Positions 8,749-18,029 of a DNA stretch of 64,000 nucleotides are shown here, in pieces. The stretch spans positions 3,986,501-4,050,500 of the forward strand of contig NZ_CP091430.1 in assembly GCF_024734895.1 (NCBI RefSeq). The letters run 5' to 3'. The DNA comes from Paenibacillus spongiae. Lineage in GTDB: Bacteria > Bacillota > Bacilli > Paenibacillales > Paenibacillaceae. Within the stretch, counting starts at the first letter, position 1. Each line of letters starts with the position of its first letter. The translations under genes and the position numbers were made by a program. The notes beneath the pieces were generated by a model, which worked only from the letters and a program-made list of their open reading frames with translations, did not search any database and had not been told where the DNA came from.

Positions 8749-9027
8749 ATGGCGAACGGACGGCGGATTCGGTTTGTTCTGTTCGACAAGCAGCCCGGTC
8801 ATGTGCGCAAAGTGATGATGTTTCGGCGGGCCGCGGGCGAGGATGAGATTATGGTTCCCTGGACGCATTATTGTTCAGAAGGAGTCGAATTCGTGCAAGT
8901 TACGGTTACGTCCGTGGATAGTGGGGAAAAACGGATTCGATATACGGCTGCGCAAGGCGATGAATGCCAACAACATCGGCCTGGAGGAAAATCGCGGGTT
9001 GGTGTGGGCACGCAAAAGGAGACTTGA
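8749..9027 (+). CDS. Unrecognised small protein, possibly broken
   Basis: 92 residues from ATG 8749 (AAAGGAAA upstream). The first 60 residues have normal composition (FVLFDKQPGHVRKVMMF, VPWTHYCSEGVEFVQVTV). The end is odd: in the next frame the text reads LRKAMNANNIGLEENRG, which looks more protein-like than the encoded tail, so a frameshift near 8950 is possible. No family recognised. It lies among relics. Confidence 0.35.
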   Translation: MANGRRIRFVLFDKQPGHVRKVMMFRRAAGEDEIMVPWTHYCSEGVEFVQVTVTSVDSGEKRIRYTAAQGDECQQHRPGGKSRVGVGTQKET

Positions 9028-9156
9028 TTTCATCATACCAGGTAAGCTTGCGTGGAAAGCCAAGAAGCTGGCAAGGATTTAGCCAGTTTGCTTCGATAGA
9101 AACAAAGAGACCAAGATTGCAATATTTCTAACAGCCCAGAGAAGGTGAGACGGCAA

Positions 9157-9258
9157 ATGGAGGAACTGTACGATCAATATAGAGCGTTGCTGTTTACGCT
9201 GCTTATCAGTTGACAGGCTCTGCGGCAGACGCGGAAGATGCGGTACAGGAAACCAATG
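9157..9258 (+). pseudogene. ECF sigma factor N-terminal fragment
   Basis: MEELYDQYRALLFTL, then in another frame YQLTGSAADAEDAVQE, the region-2 signature of SigJ/ECF41-type sigma factors. Two bases seem to be missing near 9198 (CTGCTTATCAG for CTGgcTTATCAG). Only about 35 residues survive, then the sequence turns to a hairpin at 9262. 9028-9156 and 9289-9451 hold nothing recognisable. Confidence 0.6.
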
Positions 9259-9261
9259 TCA

Positions 9262-9288
9262 AGGTCGCCGCGTGCGGCCTCTTTTTTA
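9262..9288 (+). terminator. Terminator-like hairpin
   Basis: AGGTCGC...GCGGCCT stem (one G-T pair) followed by T6, directly after the sigma factor fragment. Confidence 0.55.
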
Positions 9289-9451
9289 ATTGCACCGTGT
9301 CTCGCGTTCCGACTTAAGTCCAGGTGCCGAACCATGCCTCGGTATGAAAGCCAACCGTGCCTCCGCACGAAATCAAGTTCATTCCCGCGCCTGTTAAGGC
9401 TTTCTTTTCCAATCTGTAGAATAAGTATCAAATCTCTATAGGGAAAGGAAT

Positions 9452-10342
9452 GTGAACGGCATGCGGAATCAACGGTTGGGAGGATCGGAATCGAAGCCTG
9501 TTTTTTTTCAAGGGGAGCAAGCGCTTGTCTTGACAGGACTGCTCGGTTTCGCGCTGGCCGCGCTATGCGCGGTGTGGGTGCTAATCTGGGGAGGGGAGGT
9601 CGCTCCGTACGGCGATGTGACGAAGGCGATCTCGTTCGATGCGGCGATAGGGATTTTCATCGTCTCCACGGCGGCGATCCTTCCCTTTTCGGGGCTGCGC
9701 GAGAAGGCGCGCGCTTTCTTCCGAAGGGTTTACATCGGATTGGCACTGTATTCGTATGCGGCGGAGACGGTGCAAAATATGCGCGGCGTGAATCCGCGGT
9801 TCGTTATGGACGGAACCGCCTTCGACCGTGCGGTCGGCAATCTCTTTGCCTTTGTCGCGCTAATGCTGGTGGTCTTTTACATTTACTTGGCGGTTCAGTT
9901 TTTTCGGCAGCGCGTCTATAAGATTCGTCCCCAGTTGATCGTTGGCATCCGATACTCGATGGCGGCAGTGATGCTGAGCTTCGCAGCCGGTATCTGGATC
10001 TCGATGAACCAGGGCCGTACAGTCGGCCTGGAAGGCAATATCATTTGGCTGCACGGCCTCGGGTTCCATGCACTCCAAGTGATTCCGTTGATTGCTTGGC
10101 TTGCGGAACGTTCCGACAATGCTCTCCACATTCGCCGCAGAGGGATTCACCTGACGGGAATCGCCTACGTCCTCGGCCTGCTCGCGATCGGGTGGCAAAC
10201 ATTGCGCGGCGCCGCGATTATGGAATGGTCCGTTCTGCCGCTGGTTGCAGGGCTTTGCTTCCTCTTTACGATCGCCATAGGTGTGTTGCTGCTGCGCCGC
10301 GCCGGAGGCGATGCATCACGGAGCGCACATTTGGGATCATGA
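9452..10342 (+). CDS. Polytopic membrane protein of unknown function
   Basis: 296 residues from GTG 9452 with GGGAAAGGAA just upstream; ATG 9461 is an alternative. Seven or so hydrophobic helices are visible, for example ALVLTGLLGFALAALCAVWV, FAFVALMLVVFYIYLAV, LVAGLCFLFTIAIGVLLL. HGLGFHALQVIPLIAWLAER holds His and Arg in a membrane segment. The GC content is higher than in the flanking relics. It follows a sigma factor fragment and precedes a VOC fragment, so no functional partner remains. I do not recognise the family with confidence. Confidence 0.7.
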   Translation: MNGMRNQRLGGSESKPVFFQGEQALVLTGLLGFALAALCAVWVLIWGGEVAPYGDVTKAISFDAAIGIFIVSTAAILPFSGLREKARAFFRRVYIGLALYSYAAETVQNMRGVNPRFVMDGTAFDRAVGNLFAFVALMLVVFYIYLAVQFFRQRVYKIRPQLIVGIRYSMAAVMLSFAAGIWISMNQGRTVGLEGNIIWLHGLGFHALQVIPLIAWLAERSDNALHIRRRGIHLTGIAYVLGLLAIGWQTLRGAAIMEWSVLPLVAGLCFLFTIAIGVLLLRRAGGDASRSAHLGS

Positions 10343-10500
10343 CTTTAGCGGATTTCCTGAGATGGCGAGAAATACTTACCTAACTCAATAGAAATGCTTC
10401 TTTTTTGGTAAGGATCGCATAAATCCAGTGGATCAGCTTGTTTATGCAGGCAACCATGGCTACTCTAATCGGCTTACCCTCCGCACGCTCGGAGGCGTCA

Positions 10501-10710
10501 GATCTATATCGGTTCTTGCCCGGAGGGCTTCAACATATTGCTTTTGCTCTCACATCCGAACAAGATGGAATGGCTCTCCGCACGAAATTGAATACCCACG
10601 AAGTCGTGATGACGGATATATATGATCAGGGGAGCCTGCGTAATTTCATTTTTATTGATAATAACGGAATTCAGTTGGAAGCGGCTTGGCCCAAGGAGCG
10701 AGATCATTAG
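10501..10710 (+). pseudogene. VOC (glyoxalase-fold) protein fragment
   Basis: LPGGLQHIAFALTSEQDG, then DQGSLRNFIFIDNNGIQLE: the C-terminal betaalphabetabetabeta unit of a vicinal oxygen chelate protein, with His and Glu in metal-binding positions. The N-terminal unit is absent. The upstream part of the same frame (from 10438) is not family-like. It ends before a TGACAAGAAC repeat. Confidence 0.5.
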
Positions 10711-10730
10711 GGGAAACCTTGGAATAGTAT

Positions 10731-10756
10731 TGAGTGACAAGAACATACTCCCTTAG
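10731..10756 (+). repeat. TGACAAGAAC-family repeat, partial
   Basis: GAGTGACAAGAACATACTCC without the usual GTCGCG hairpin; what follows switches directly into a dehydrogenase fragment. Confidence 0.65.
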
Positions 10757-10780
10757 CCGACTTGTGACAACAGCATACCA

Positions 10781-11119
10781 GAAGGTCTGGCCGGGCGGGT
10801 ACGGGCATTAGCGTCGGAAGGCGTCGACGTCGCATTCAACACGGCTGGAGGCGAGGGGATTCGGGCTGCTGTGGACTTGGTGCAGGACAAGGATCGTATA
10901 TGTACGTTTTTCGCCTATGACCAGATCGAGGTGCTCGGCCTTCGTGTCGTCCGCAGCGAGCGCTCGGCAAAACGGCTTGCAGAGCTGGTCGAACTTCACA
11001 CAAAAGGCAAGCTGCACATTCATATCAGGCAGACCTTTTCGCTGGATCGGGCCGACGATGCGCACCGGGCCATTGAAACAAGACACGGCCGCGGGAAAAT
11101 CGTGCTCACCATCGACTAA
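10781..11119 (+). pseudogene. Quinone oxidoreductase (zinc-type MDR) C-terminal fragment
   Basis: About 112 codons in one frame without a start: VDVAFNTAGGEGIRAAVDL is the NAD(P)-binding region, and LAELVELHTKGKLHIHI, RADDAHRAIETRHGRGKIVL is the conserved end of QOR-type dehydrogenases. The first two thirds of the gene are missing, and it begins right after the partial repeat at 10731-10756. Confidence 0.7.
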
Positions 11120-11210
11120 GCGGAGGTGGGAGTATTATTAGAAAAGGCGCCCGCTGCCCGTACCGGGGAATTCAAGTAATTGTGGTTTGAAATGGAACAT
11201 GCATAATAGA

Positions 11211-11235
11211 AAAGAGCCGCGTTCGCGGCTTTTTT
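11211..11235 (+). terminator. Rho-independent terminator
   Basis: AGCCGCGttCGCGGCT then T6. No gene is seen from 11120 to 11339. Confidence 0.8.
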
Positions 11236-11339
11236 CTGATTCATGATGTCGATGAAGCACCAGCAACCACTTCAAAATCATTATCGGGTTTGGCAGAAGG
11301 TCTTGTCGGAGTCAGAAAATCGTAAGTATCTCTTTTCGA

Positions 11340-11879
11340 TCAATGGACAAGCACACGCATGGAGGCTTGAGCATGCTCTGCATATTTCTTAGCCTCATCC
11401 GCGAGGTATCCATCCGTGCCTTCATCCGCATTATAGGTAACGAAAGCGGGAAGATAGGTGCCATTGCATCTGGTGAGGGTGCTTTGTATCGGTCTTAATA
11501 ATTCACTGATCGTGAACCAGTTGGATCCCCCCGAACGGTATCCGTTTTCCGAACCGCCTATTGTCGTTGCGACCATAAATTGTTTGCCTTTCAAATGATC
11601 ACCTCCGCGTCCGAAAGCCCAGCCAGGCGTTAAAACATCATCGAACCACTTTTTTAAAAGAGGCGGGCAGCTGTACCAATAAAAGGGGAATTGAAACACA
11701 ATCCGGTCGTATTGAAGGAGAAGACGTTGTTCCCTCTCCACATCGATCTCCCATTTCGGGTATTCCTGATAGAGATCACGGGCATAGATGCCCGTGTGTT
11801 TTTTCAGCTCAAGCGTCAAGGCCTGATTTGCACGGGATTTATTCAGATTAGGATGTGCGATAATAACCATTATTTTCAT
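11340..11879 (-). CDS. Flavodoxin-fold NAD(P)H oxidoreductase (NQO/YwrO/KefF-like)
   Basis: 179 residues, GAAAGGAAGATC upstream of the ATG. The N-terminal IIAHPNLNKSRANQAL is the FMN/FAD phosphate loop of the flavodoxin_2 family. FQFPFYWYSCPPLLKKWFDDVL and GWAFG are the signature segments of NAD(P)H:quinone reductases. Such enzymes reduce quinones or nitro compounds with two electrons. It is divergent from an HxlR regulator 256 bp away, a frequent pairing in which the regulator represses the reductase until a quinone or similar electrophile appears. Confidence 0.9.
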   Translation of the reverse strand: MKIMVIIAHPNLNKSRANQALTLELKKHTGIYARDLYQEYPKWEIDVEREQRLLLQYDRIVFQFPFYWYSCPPLLKKWFDDVLTPGWAFGRGGDHLKGKQFMVATTIGGSENGYRSGGSNWFTISELLRPIQSTLTRCNGTYLPAFVTYNADEGTDGYLADEAKKYAEHAQASMRVLVH

Positions 11880-12019
11880 GATGATCTTCCTTTCTCGGTT
11901 TACTTGGAATCGCGATTTACATCCTCATTATTGTGGAGAATTTCATTTTTGCAAAGTACGCTTTTTATTCGTACTAAGTCTTGTAAAACATACCATGGAC
12001 GTCGCTTGGTTCCGACGAG

Positions 12020-12039
12020 TAGTATGCTTAACCATACTA
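12020..12039. promoter_or_regulatory. Candidate HxlR operator
   Basis: Perfect 7-bp inverted repeat TAGTATG-CTTAAC-CATACTA in the divergent promoter region between the reductase and the HxlR gene. Further GTAC/ACTA half-sites lie nearby (about 11960-12060). Size and position fit an HxlR-family operator; binding is inferred. Confidence 0.5.
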
Positions 12040-12135
12040 GGTACGATTAATTAGCGTACTGTTTGAAGTCCGGATACTTTGATATAGTAACAGCTAGGGA
12101 GTTATAAAGATCATGCGATTAAGGGAGATGAGAAC

Positions 12136-12525
12136 ATGCGTGAGGGAATGCGCGATCCGAATATGACACAAGGGATTATGGCTACTATGCATGTGATTGG
12201 AGGAAAATGGAAGCCGCTAATTTTGTTTATTTTGCTGCATGAGGGCACCAAACGGTTCGGGGAATTGAGACGCCTCCTTCCAAACGTCACGCAAGGGATG
12301 CTTACCAATCAGCTACGCGAGATGGAACGGGATGGACTTATCCTACGCCGGGTATATCAGGAGATTCCGCCAAAAGTCGAATATAAATTGTCCGATCACG
12401 GTAGAACGTTTAGTTCGATTCTGACCGATATGTGCGGATGGGGATTTAAGCATCTTGAATATATGGATAATAGAAATGATGAGACAGCGAGCGTTGAAAG
12501 TTTGGGTGACGCGAATACCTTTTGA
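12136..12525 (+). CDS. HxlR-family transcriptional regulator
   Basis: 129 residues with the winged-helix core [23 protein letters not shown] (split around Lys/Pro), [18 protein letters not shown] and the wing [12 protein letters not shown]. Unlike the regulator at 4378, there is no Cys near the N-terminus; the only Cys is late (DMCGWG). It probably binds the palindrome at 12020 and controls the divergent flavodoxin-like reductase. Followed by a strong terminator. Confidence 0.9.
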   Translation: MREGMRDPNMTQGIMATMHVIGGKWKPLILFILLHEGTKRFGELRRLLPNVTQGMLTNQLREMERDGLILRRVYQEIPPKVEYKLSDHGRTFSSILTDMCGWGFKHLEYMDNRNDETASVESLGDANTF

Positions 12526-12547
12526 TCGCATAAGGAGGAAGTTAAAA

Positions 12548-12598
12548 AATCGGCAGCCTAAGACCATGTAAAAGGTTTAGGCTGCCGATTATTTTTTT
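12548..12598. terminator. Strong bidirectional terminator
   Basis: AATCGGCAGCCTAA pairs perfectly with TTAGGCTGCCGATT, loop about 15 nt, A-run before and T-run after. It serves the HxlR gene and the HAD relic on the other strand. Confidence 0.9.
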
Positions 12599-12888
12599 CT
12601 CATCCATCTATCAAAATTGCCTTCCGTAATGCCAGGAATAACCTGCTTAATGAATGAACGTAGATCTTCGCAATTAAGGTCCGGAGAGACTCCGGCAAGC
12701 GCTAACTTGTCTGGTAGATTCTTAGGTGTGGTGAGTCAGGTTAGCATGAGGCACGTGCGGCATCCGGCTGCAGATCCTCCACGAATGTCAGTTGAAGCAT
12801 TGTCGCCAATAAACCAAACGTTGTTTGCAGCTATTCCCAGCCGATCGATGGCGCTGAAGACTTCCAGATAACTTCCAGGTTGGATTTT
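12589..12888 (-). pseudogene. HAD-superfamily hydrolase C-terminal fragment
   Basis: Reading on the minus strand gives FSAIDRLGIAANNVWFIGD, then NASTDIRGGSAAGCRTC: HAD motif IV (GDN..TDI) and the following helix. An in-frame TGA interrupts it at about 12738 (after CLMLT), then the frame continues LTTPKNLPDKL to a stop at 12589. The 5' half is gone and is fused to an MFS fragment. Confidence 0.65.
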
Positions 12889-13085
12889 GTCGTTCTATTT
12901 ACCTTCATTAATTGATTCGGTAAACGAATACGTGTAATCCATAAGAGTGTGGCTATTACAGCAATCCCGCTCCAGCATAAGAGCGATCCTTGCCAACCAA
13001 GACCAACGTTATGAGCTAGTGGGTTGCTGAGACCGGAACTGAGTGCGGAGAAGAAGTTCATCGATACTGTACAAAGACCCGTCAT
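12889..13085 (-). pseudogene. MFS transporter fragment
   Basis: MTGLCTVSMNFFSALSSGLS, PLAHNVGLGWQGSLLCWSG and IAVIATLLWITRIRL look like two transmembrane helices and a loop of a CynX-type major facilitator. The frame runs straight into the HAD fragment, showing a deletion junction near 12889. Confidence 0.5.
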
Positions 13086-13866
13086 CAGTCCAATTTTTGT
13101 ACTGAAGTCGCGTTTAACTACTTAGTGGCGAATCCACGTCTTTTTCCCGCCATAAAAAGCGACGGCGAACATTTTCTTAGCTCGAATTTCACAATATATA
13201 TAGAAAATCCAACTATGCGGTTTAACCTGCGGGATTATTCGCTTGGAATAAACTTACCAGTGTACAAGCTTTATCTTTTGACCAACTCCCGTAAAGTGGA
13301 TTTAATATAAATGGACAATTGTCATAATCTTTGTACAAAAACAAAAGTAATTTTTTCGGAAGAAGATTACACTAATAAAGGGAATTATTGAAAATTTATT
13401 CATGCCCCGACGCAAGGTGTGTACATTTGCGATGAATGTGCCTTGCTAATTGGCAAAGAGGGGGGGGGAATTGAGATTTAATATGCCAAATGGCGAAGAA
13501 AAAGTTGTATTACCGTTTGGAGATTCATTCTTGGGAGCAGCGTATTGTCCGAATTGTGAATTTTAATCGGTAGAATTAACAGAGCCAATAGATTCATAAT
13601 GTATAAACTAAGGTTCAGTATATCCACTAAGAAATACCTAATATATAACTTCATCGACTTGTTAACCCATCCAGAACTGCGTAGTTTCGTTCTCGCCGAC
13701 GATCCACTGTTCAGCATTGCCTAGTCTTTGCAAAGTTACTATTCGGAAAAGTTACTTTTATGCGGAGGTTTGACTTGGAGCCTCTACGGGCATGATTTCT
13801 TTCGGACCGACTGTTGCATTGGGCAATCCGGACGAGAATTAAATAATAGAAAGGATGATATGTTCA
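13086..13866. other. Gene-poor stretch with small relics
   Basis: No intact gene. At about 13415-13445 the plus strand reads GVYICDECALLIG, like the zinc finger of ClpX, and at 13483-13566 it reads MPNGEEKVVLPFGDSF, then AAYCPNCEF, a small CxxC fragment. Around 13640-13723 LLTHPELRSFVLADDPLF is another coding-like scrap. The promoter of the alpha-galactosidase gene should lie in 13730-13850 but I see no clear -35/-10 pair. Confidence 0.35.
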
Positions 13867-16851
13867 ATGAACAACCCTTGGTTTCAAAAGTCGTTGGTAA
13901 CGCTTTCGTTTTTGTTCACGCTGGTCATTGGTTTGTTAGGGTTCAATTATTCGCAAGCCTATGCGCTTGACAATGGACTTGCGGAAACGCCTCCGATGGG
14001 CTGGAATGGTTGGAACGCCTTTCATTGCAACGTTAATGCCGCTCTCGTGAAGGAAACGGCAAAAAAGATCGTTGATTCCGGGATGAAAGAAGCGGGCTAT
14101 CAATACGTCAACATGGATGATTGTTGGATGCTTGATCATCGCGATGAAAACGGCAATTTGATTCCCGATCCGGAAAAGTTTCCAAACGGGATAAAGGAAG
14201 TCGCCGATTATGTTCATTCTCTCGGTCTGAAAATTGGTATTTACGCAAGCGCAGGTACCACGACTTGTGCATGGTACCCGGGGAGTCTCAATTATGAAAA
14301 GCAAGATGCCCAAAGTTTTGCCGAGTGGGGAATCGACTATTTAAAGTATGATAATTGTGGCGACCCTCTGGGTCGACCGATACAGGAACGCTATGAGAAG
14401 ATGCGCGATGCGCTTGCGGATACAGGACGGGACATTGTTTTCAGTATGAGCGTTGGGGGAGGCGATGATCCGTGGGAATGGGGCAAGCAGGTGGGCCATC
14501 TGTGGCGGACAAACGGTGATATTAGTGATTCGTATCTAAGGATGTTAGTCGTTTTCCTTAAGAATGTTGAACTGTATCCGTATGCCGGTCCGGGCTATTG
14601 GAATGATGCCGATATGTTGGAAATCGGTAACGGGGGCATGAGTCTAGTAGAATATCGTGCCGAATTTGGTCTTTGGTCCATAATGGCTTCGCCATTGCTC
14701 GCGGGTACCGATTTACTGAATGCCCCCCAAGAAATTTTAGATATTTACACCAATCGTGAAGTGATTGCGGTGAATCAGGATCCAATCGGAATACAGGGAC
14801 GCCCCATCAAGCAGCAAAACGACGGTAATTTAGTATTGTTGAAACCGATGGCCAATGGGGACAAAGCCGTGTTGTTCTTCAACTCAAACGATAATGCATC
14901 AAATATGGAGATAAGTCTTAGTCAATTGGGCATACCAGCCTCTGTCGACAAGAAAACCTATACGGTTCGGAACCTCTGGGCACATGAAACGGCAACGACC
15001 ACAGATAAAATCAGTGCTTCTGTTCCGTCTCACGGGATTATGATGTATCGCATCAGTCCGGGAACGGGAAATGAGGTTTCAACTGACGGATTTAAGCGTA
15101 TTATCAATAATGACGGCAAAGAAATTTGGGTGAAATCGTTGTCTGACGGAAGCAAAATGATTACATTGGTCAACCGGACTGCTGCTGCGTCAACAATCAG
15201 TGCTGAACCGGAAAAATTAGGTTTCAAACATGCTTCGGTTTATTTGGCTGAAGACTATTGGACTGGCCAAAAAATGAGTTATGCCAGCAAAATCGTCTCC
15301 GATGTTGAACCATTTTCAACGGTCACCTACCGTGTTACACCGGGAACACCGAACGAGGTGCCTGCCGCTGTAAGTATATCGTTTGACGGTCCTTCTTTAA
15401 TAGCCCCAGGTGAAACCAAAACGATCATAACAACGATGACCAATAATGGAAGAGTGGCTGTCCATAACCTGGATCTCAATCTAAATGTACCGGAAGGATG
15501 GAAAGTAATCCCCGATTCGGACACCACATTTAAAACCATTCCACCGGAAGGCAAAAACAATTCCGTTAAGGTGAGTTGGAAGGTGACGGTGCCTCAAGAC
15601 GCTGGGGCTGGCTGGAGTCATCTTACAGCGGATGCCATGTTCGATTCTGGTGAGGGAATTCAGGGGCATGTACGCTCAGGATTTTCCGTGCAAGTCCCGT
15701 CTGCCCCTCCGACGGAAGATACATTTCTCAGCGACATGCAATTTTTCGGCAACGTTTCAAACGGCTGGGGTCCGGCTGAAAGGGATACAAGTGTCGGCGG
15801 GAACGTTCAAGGAGATGGCAATATGATCACTCTGAACGGTAAAGGGTATGAAAAAGGATTGGGTGTCCATGCTTACTCTAAAGTTTCATTTTATATTGGT
15901 AAAAACTTTTCAAGGTTTATCTCCGATATTGGACTAGACGGTGAAACTCAGGGGGCCTCTGTTGTCTTTAGAGTGTGGGGAGACGGGAAAAAGCTCTATG
16001 ATAGCGGTGTAATTAAAGATAACGCGGATTCCCAGCATGTCAATGTTGATGTTTCCGATGTCGATGTTCTTATGTTGGAAGTAACGGACGGTGGCGTCGG
16101 CAATAGTGCGACTCATGCTGATTGGGCTGGAGCCAAGCTGTTGAAAGAGGTGTTAGTAGATGACATCAAGATCAACGGGGAATCCCTCTCAAGTTTTGAT
16201 CACGTAACCAAAGATTACTACATGACATTTTTGGAAGGCACGATATCGGATGTACCCACGGTGGAAGTCATTCCGGCCAATAACGATGTCAAGATAGATA
16301 TTTCACCGGCTGAACAACTTCCGGGTACCACCGTGATTACCGTCACCTCGGCAGATGGATCAGTGACGAAAACGTATAAGATTCATTTTGACATCACTTC
16401 ACAATTGTATTTAAGCGACCTACCGTGGATTTATGCAACGACTGGCTGGGGAACGATTCATCGAGATGCTAGTATCGAAGGGAACCCGATTAAATTGTTA
16501 AGTGATTCGGGCGTTGTCACCTATGATAAAGGAATTGGAACGCATGCTAATTCAGAAATCATATACGACATTGCCGGGAGAGGGTATGATCGTTTTCAAT
16601 GCTACGTAGGCCTTGACCAGGAAAAAAACATGAACGATGTCGGATCCGTAGATTTTCAAGTATGGGCCGATGGTGAGAAATTGTTTGACAGCGGGACGAT
16701 GAAAAGAGACACTCCGGCCAAGTTTGTTGATGTTGATGTTAGTGGAAGGAAACAATTAAAGTTAGTCGTTACCGATGCTGGCGATGGCATTGGCAATGAT
16801 CACGCCGATTGGGCGGGCGCCCAATTTATTGCTGACAACACGGCTCCCTGA
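13867..16851 (+). CDS. Secreted GH27 alpha-galactosidase with two NPCBM modules
   Basis: 994 residues from ATG 13867 (AAAGGAT 11 nt upstream; an in-frame ATG at 13855 is too close to it). A signal peptide ends at AYA (about residue 35). The mature protein opens with PPMGWNGWNAF, typical of GH27. YLKYDNCG holds the nucleophile Asp and RTNGDISDS the acid/base Asp. YWNDADMLEIGNGGM and INQDP-like VNQDPIG are also family motifs. After the catalytic barrel come beta domains, an NEW3-type domain (LIAPGETKTIITTMTNNG), an NPCBM (about 620-760), a cadherin-like domain, and a second NPCBM to the end. It should release alpha-galactosyl residues outside the cell. It stands alone, with no transporter nearby. 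Confidence 0.92.
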   Translation: MNNPWFQKSLVTLSFLFTLVIGLLGFNYSQAYALDNGLAETPPMGWNGWNAFHCNVNAALVKETAKKIVDSGMKEAGYQYVNMDDCWMLDHRDENGNLIPDPEKFPNGIKEVADYVHSLGLKIGIYASAGTTTCAWYPGSLNYEKQDAQSFAEWGIDYLKYDNCGDPLGRPIQERYEKMRDALADTGRDIVFSMSVGGGDDPWEWGKQVGHLWRTNGDISDSYLRMLVVFLKNVELYPYAGPGYWNDADMLEIGNGGMSLVEYRAEFGLWSIMASPLLAGTDLLNAPQEILDIYTNREVIAVNQDPIGIQGRPIKQQNDGNLVLLKPMANGDKAVLFFNSNDNASNMEISLSQLGIPASVDKKTYTVRNLWAHETATTTDKISASVPSHGIMMYRISPGTGNEVSTDGFKRIINNDGKEIWVKSLSDGSKMITLVNRTAAASTISAEPEKLGFKHASVYLAEDYWTGQKMSYASKIVSDVEPFSTVTYRVTPGTPNEVPAAVSISFDGPSLIAPGETKTIITTMTNNGRVAVHNLDLNLNVPEGWKVIPDSDTTFKTIPPEGKNNSVKVSWKVTVPQDAGAGWSHLTADAMFDSGEGIQGHVRSGFSVQVPSAPPTEDTFLSDMQFFGNVSNGWGPAERDTSVGGNVQGDGNMITLNGKGYEKGLGVHAYSKVSFYIGKNFSRFISDIGLDGETQGASVVFRVWGDGKKLYDSGVIKDNADSQHVNVDVSDVDVLMLEVTDGGVGNSATHADWAGAKLLKEVLVDDIKINGESLSSFDHVTKDYYMTFLEGTISDVPTVEVIPANNDVKIDISPAEQLPGTTVITVTSADGSVTKTYKIHFDITSQLYLSDLPWIYATTGWGTIHRDASIEGNPIKLLSDSGVVTYDKGIGTHANSEIIYDIAGRGYDRFQCYVGLDQEKNMNDVGSVDFQVWADGEKLFDSGTMKRDTPAKFVDVDVSGRKQLKLVVTDAGDGIGNDHADWAGAQFIADNTAP

Positions 16852-16959
16852 ATCCATACAAAGAAGAACGGTAAGGATCTTCAAACTGAAGCAACTATAC
16901 CTGATTCAAATCGTTGAGTTCTCGTGGCATGTGAAAAAAAAGAAAGCGAAATAACCAAA

Positions 16960-17053
16960 GTATCCATAGTATTCATAGTTGAACAAAACAAGGAGCAGTT
17001 TGCCGCGACAGCTGTTCCTTGTTTTATTAAGCAAACTAGCAGAATAGCTCAAT
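16960..17053 (+). repeat. Composite A-hairpin-B repeat, degenerate
   Basis: A weak A-like stretch ending ATAGTTGAAC, then AAACAAGGAGCAG...CTGTTCCTTGTTTT (terminator hairpin, about 16986-17026), then a B-like AACTAGCAGAATAGC. The hairpin is the same subtype as at 56136 and 59471. It terminates the alpha-galactosidase unit. Confidence 0.65.
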
Positions 17054-17087
17054 AATTTTTTTATAATGTTGAGGGGCAGGGAATGAT

Positions 17088-17145
17088 GTCGAGTGACAAG
17101 AACATACTCCCTTAAAAGTCGCGTAGTTGCGACTTTTTTTTAAAA
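17088..17145 (+). repeat. TGACAAGAAC-family repeat with terminator
   Basis: GTCGAGTGACAAGAACATAC, then AAAGTCGCGTAGTTGCGACT with a T-run. Best-preserved copy of the family. The remainder to 17346 holds the promoter region of the next gene and nothing else recognised. Confidence 0.85.
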
Positions 17146-17346
17146 AAGGACGCCTAACTGGTTGCGTTCACGGTAGTACAAACGATGAATATTGCCGTTA
17201 GAGCCAGCATTTGTATGGTAAAAGGTTAGTCCAACTACGTGCGCTAAGATGGTACTATTTGTATATAAATATATCAAGGGAAAACTCGTGATTTTGTTAG
17301 TTATGCTATTTTAAAAAAATCCCGGACGAAAGGAATGGTCAAAATT

Positions 17347-17940
17347 ATGACGACCTTTGAAACTATGCTCGAATTATTGAAATCTGATCTTGCCGAAGAA
17401 ACACCTGTACCGAACTCCGAAATGCCACCACAGGCGACGGCGCTGCTTACCGATCACGGCAACTTATATGTAGCTGTCTGCCGTGATGTATTCGGTTCCG
17501 ACTGCGGTTACGATAACATGCTCACTTTTATGAAAACTAGGTGCGAAACAAGAATCTTGAAAATGGTCACAATGTGGAAGGACGGTGGTATTGACATCAG
17601 CAGTATGAATTTCAGAGAATCAATTTATGAAATGAACAAAGAAAATATTGAAACCGAAATCTTGGTTCTCGGGGAGAATCGTAACGGTCCAGAAGAGCGA
17701 TTCCAGCCTTTTGTTAAGAAGATGATTAACACACTTCCCATTTACACGATCGAATTATTAAGAGGGAAATATAAAGATTGGACCAATGCTAAGAAGGCGC
17801 TGGATGCGATGGAAAATTATATAGAACAGCATGGAATGTCCTTCGCAGACGATGTGCTTCGCGCAGCTGCACCTGAAATCTGGGAGGATATCTACGGTTG
17901 TGATAACAATGATTCAAGAACAAGAATGGATGTTTTGTAA
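17347..17940 (+). CDS. Deaminase-fold-like protein lacking zinc ligands, copy 2
   Basis: 197 residues, very similar over its whole length to the protein at 6558-7157, and the DNA is similar from about 20 bp before the start to about 80 bp past the stop. It keeps the cytidine-deaminase-like layout (ALLTDHGNLYVAV, SDCGYDNML, MWKDGGIDISSM) without the catalytic Glu or the Cys pair. The differences from copy 1 are mostly substitutions plus a short indel (residues about 117-135), so both copies appear maintained. Function unknown. It is followed by a phosphotransferase gene. Confidence 0.7.
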   Translation: MTTFETMLELLKSDLAEETPVPNSEMPPQATALLTDHGNLYVAVCRDVFGSDCGYDNMLTFMKTRCETRILKMVTMWKDGGIDISSMNFRESIYEMNKENIETEILVLGENRNGPEERFQPFVKKMINTLPIYTIELLRGKYKDWTNAKKALDAMENYIEQHGMSFADDVLRAAAPEIWEDIYGCDNNDSRTRMDVL

Positions 17941-18029
17941 TCACAAAATCCGTTTAAGTGAGTGATTCTAATGCGGAGATCAATCAACTTGGGGCAAACC
18001 GACTACCCCTGACGAGGAGGCGACCTGCG

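Noticed and set aside
13728..13970. 80-codon frame overlapping the alpha-galactosidase start
   Set aside because: Overlaps the signal peptide in another frame, no family resemblance.
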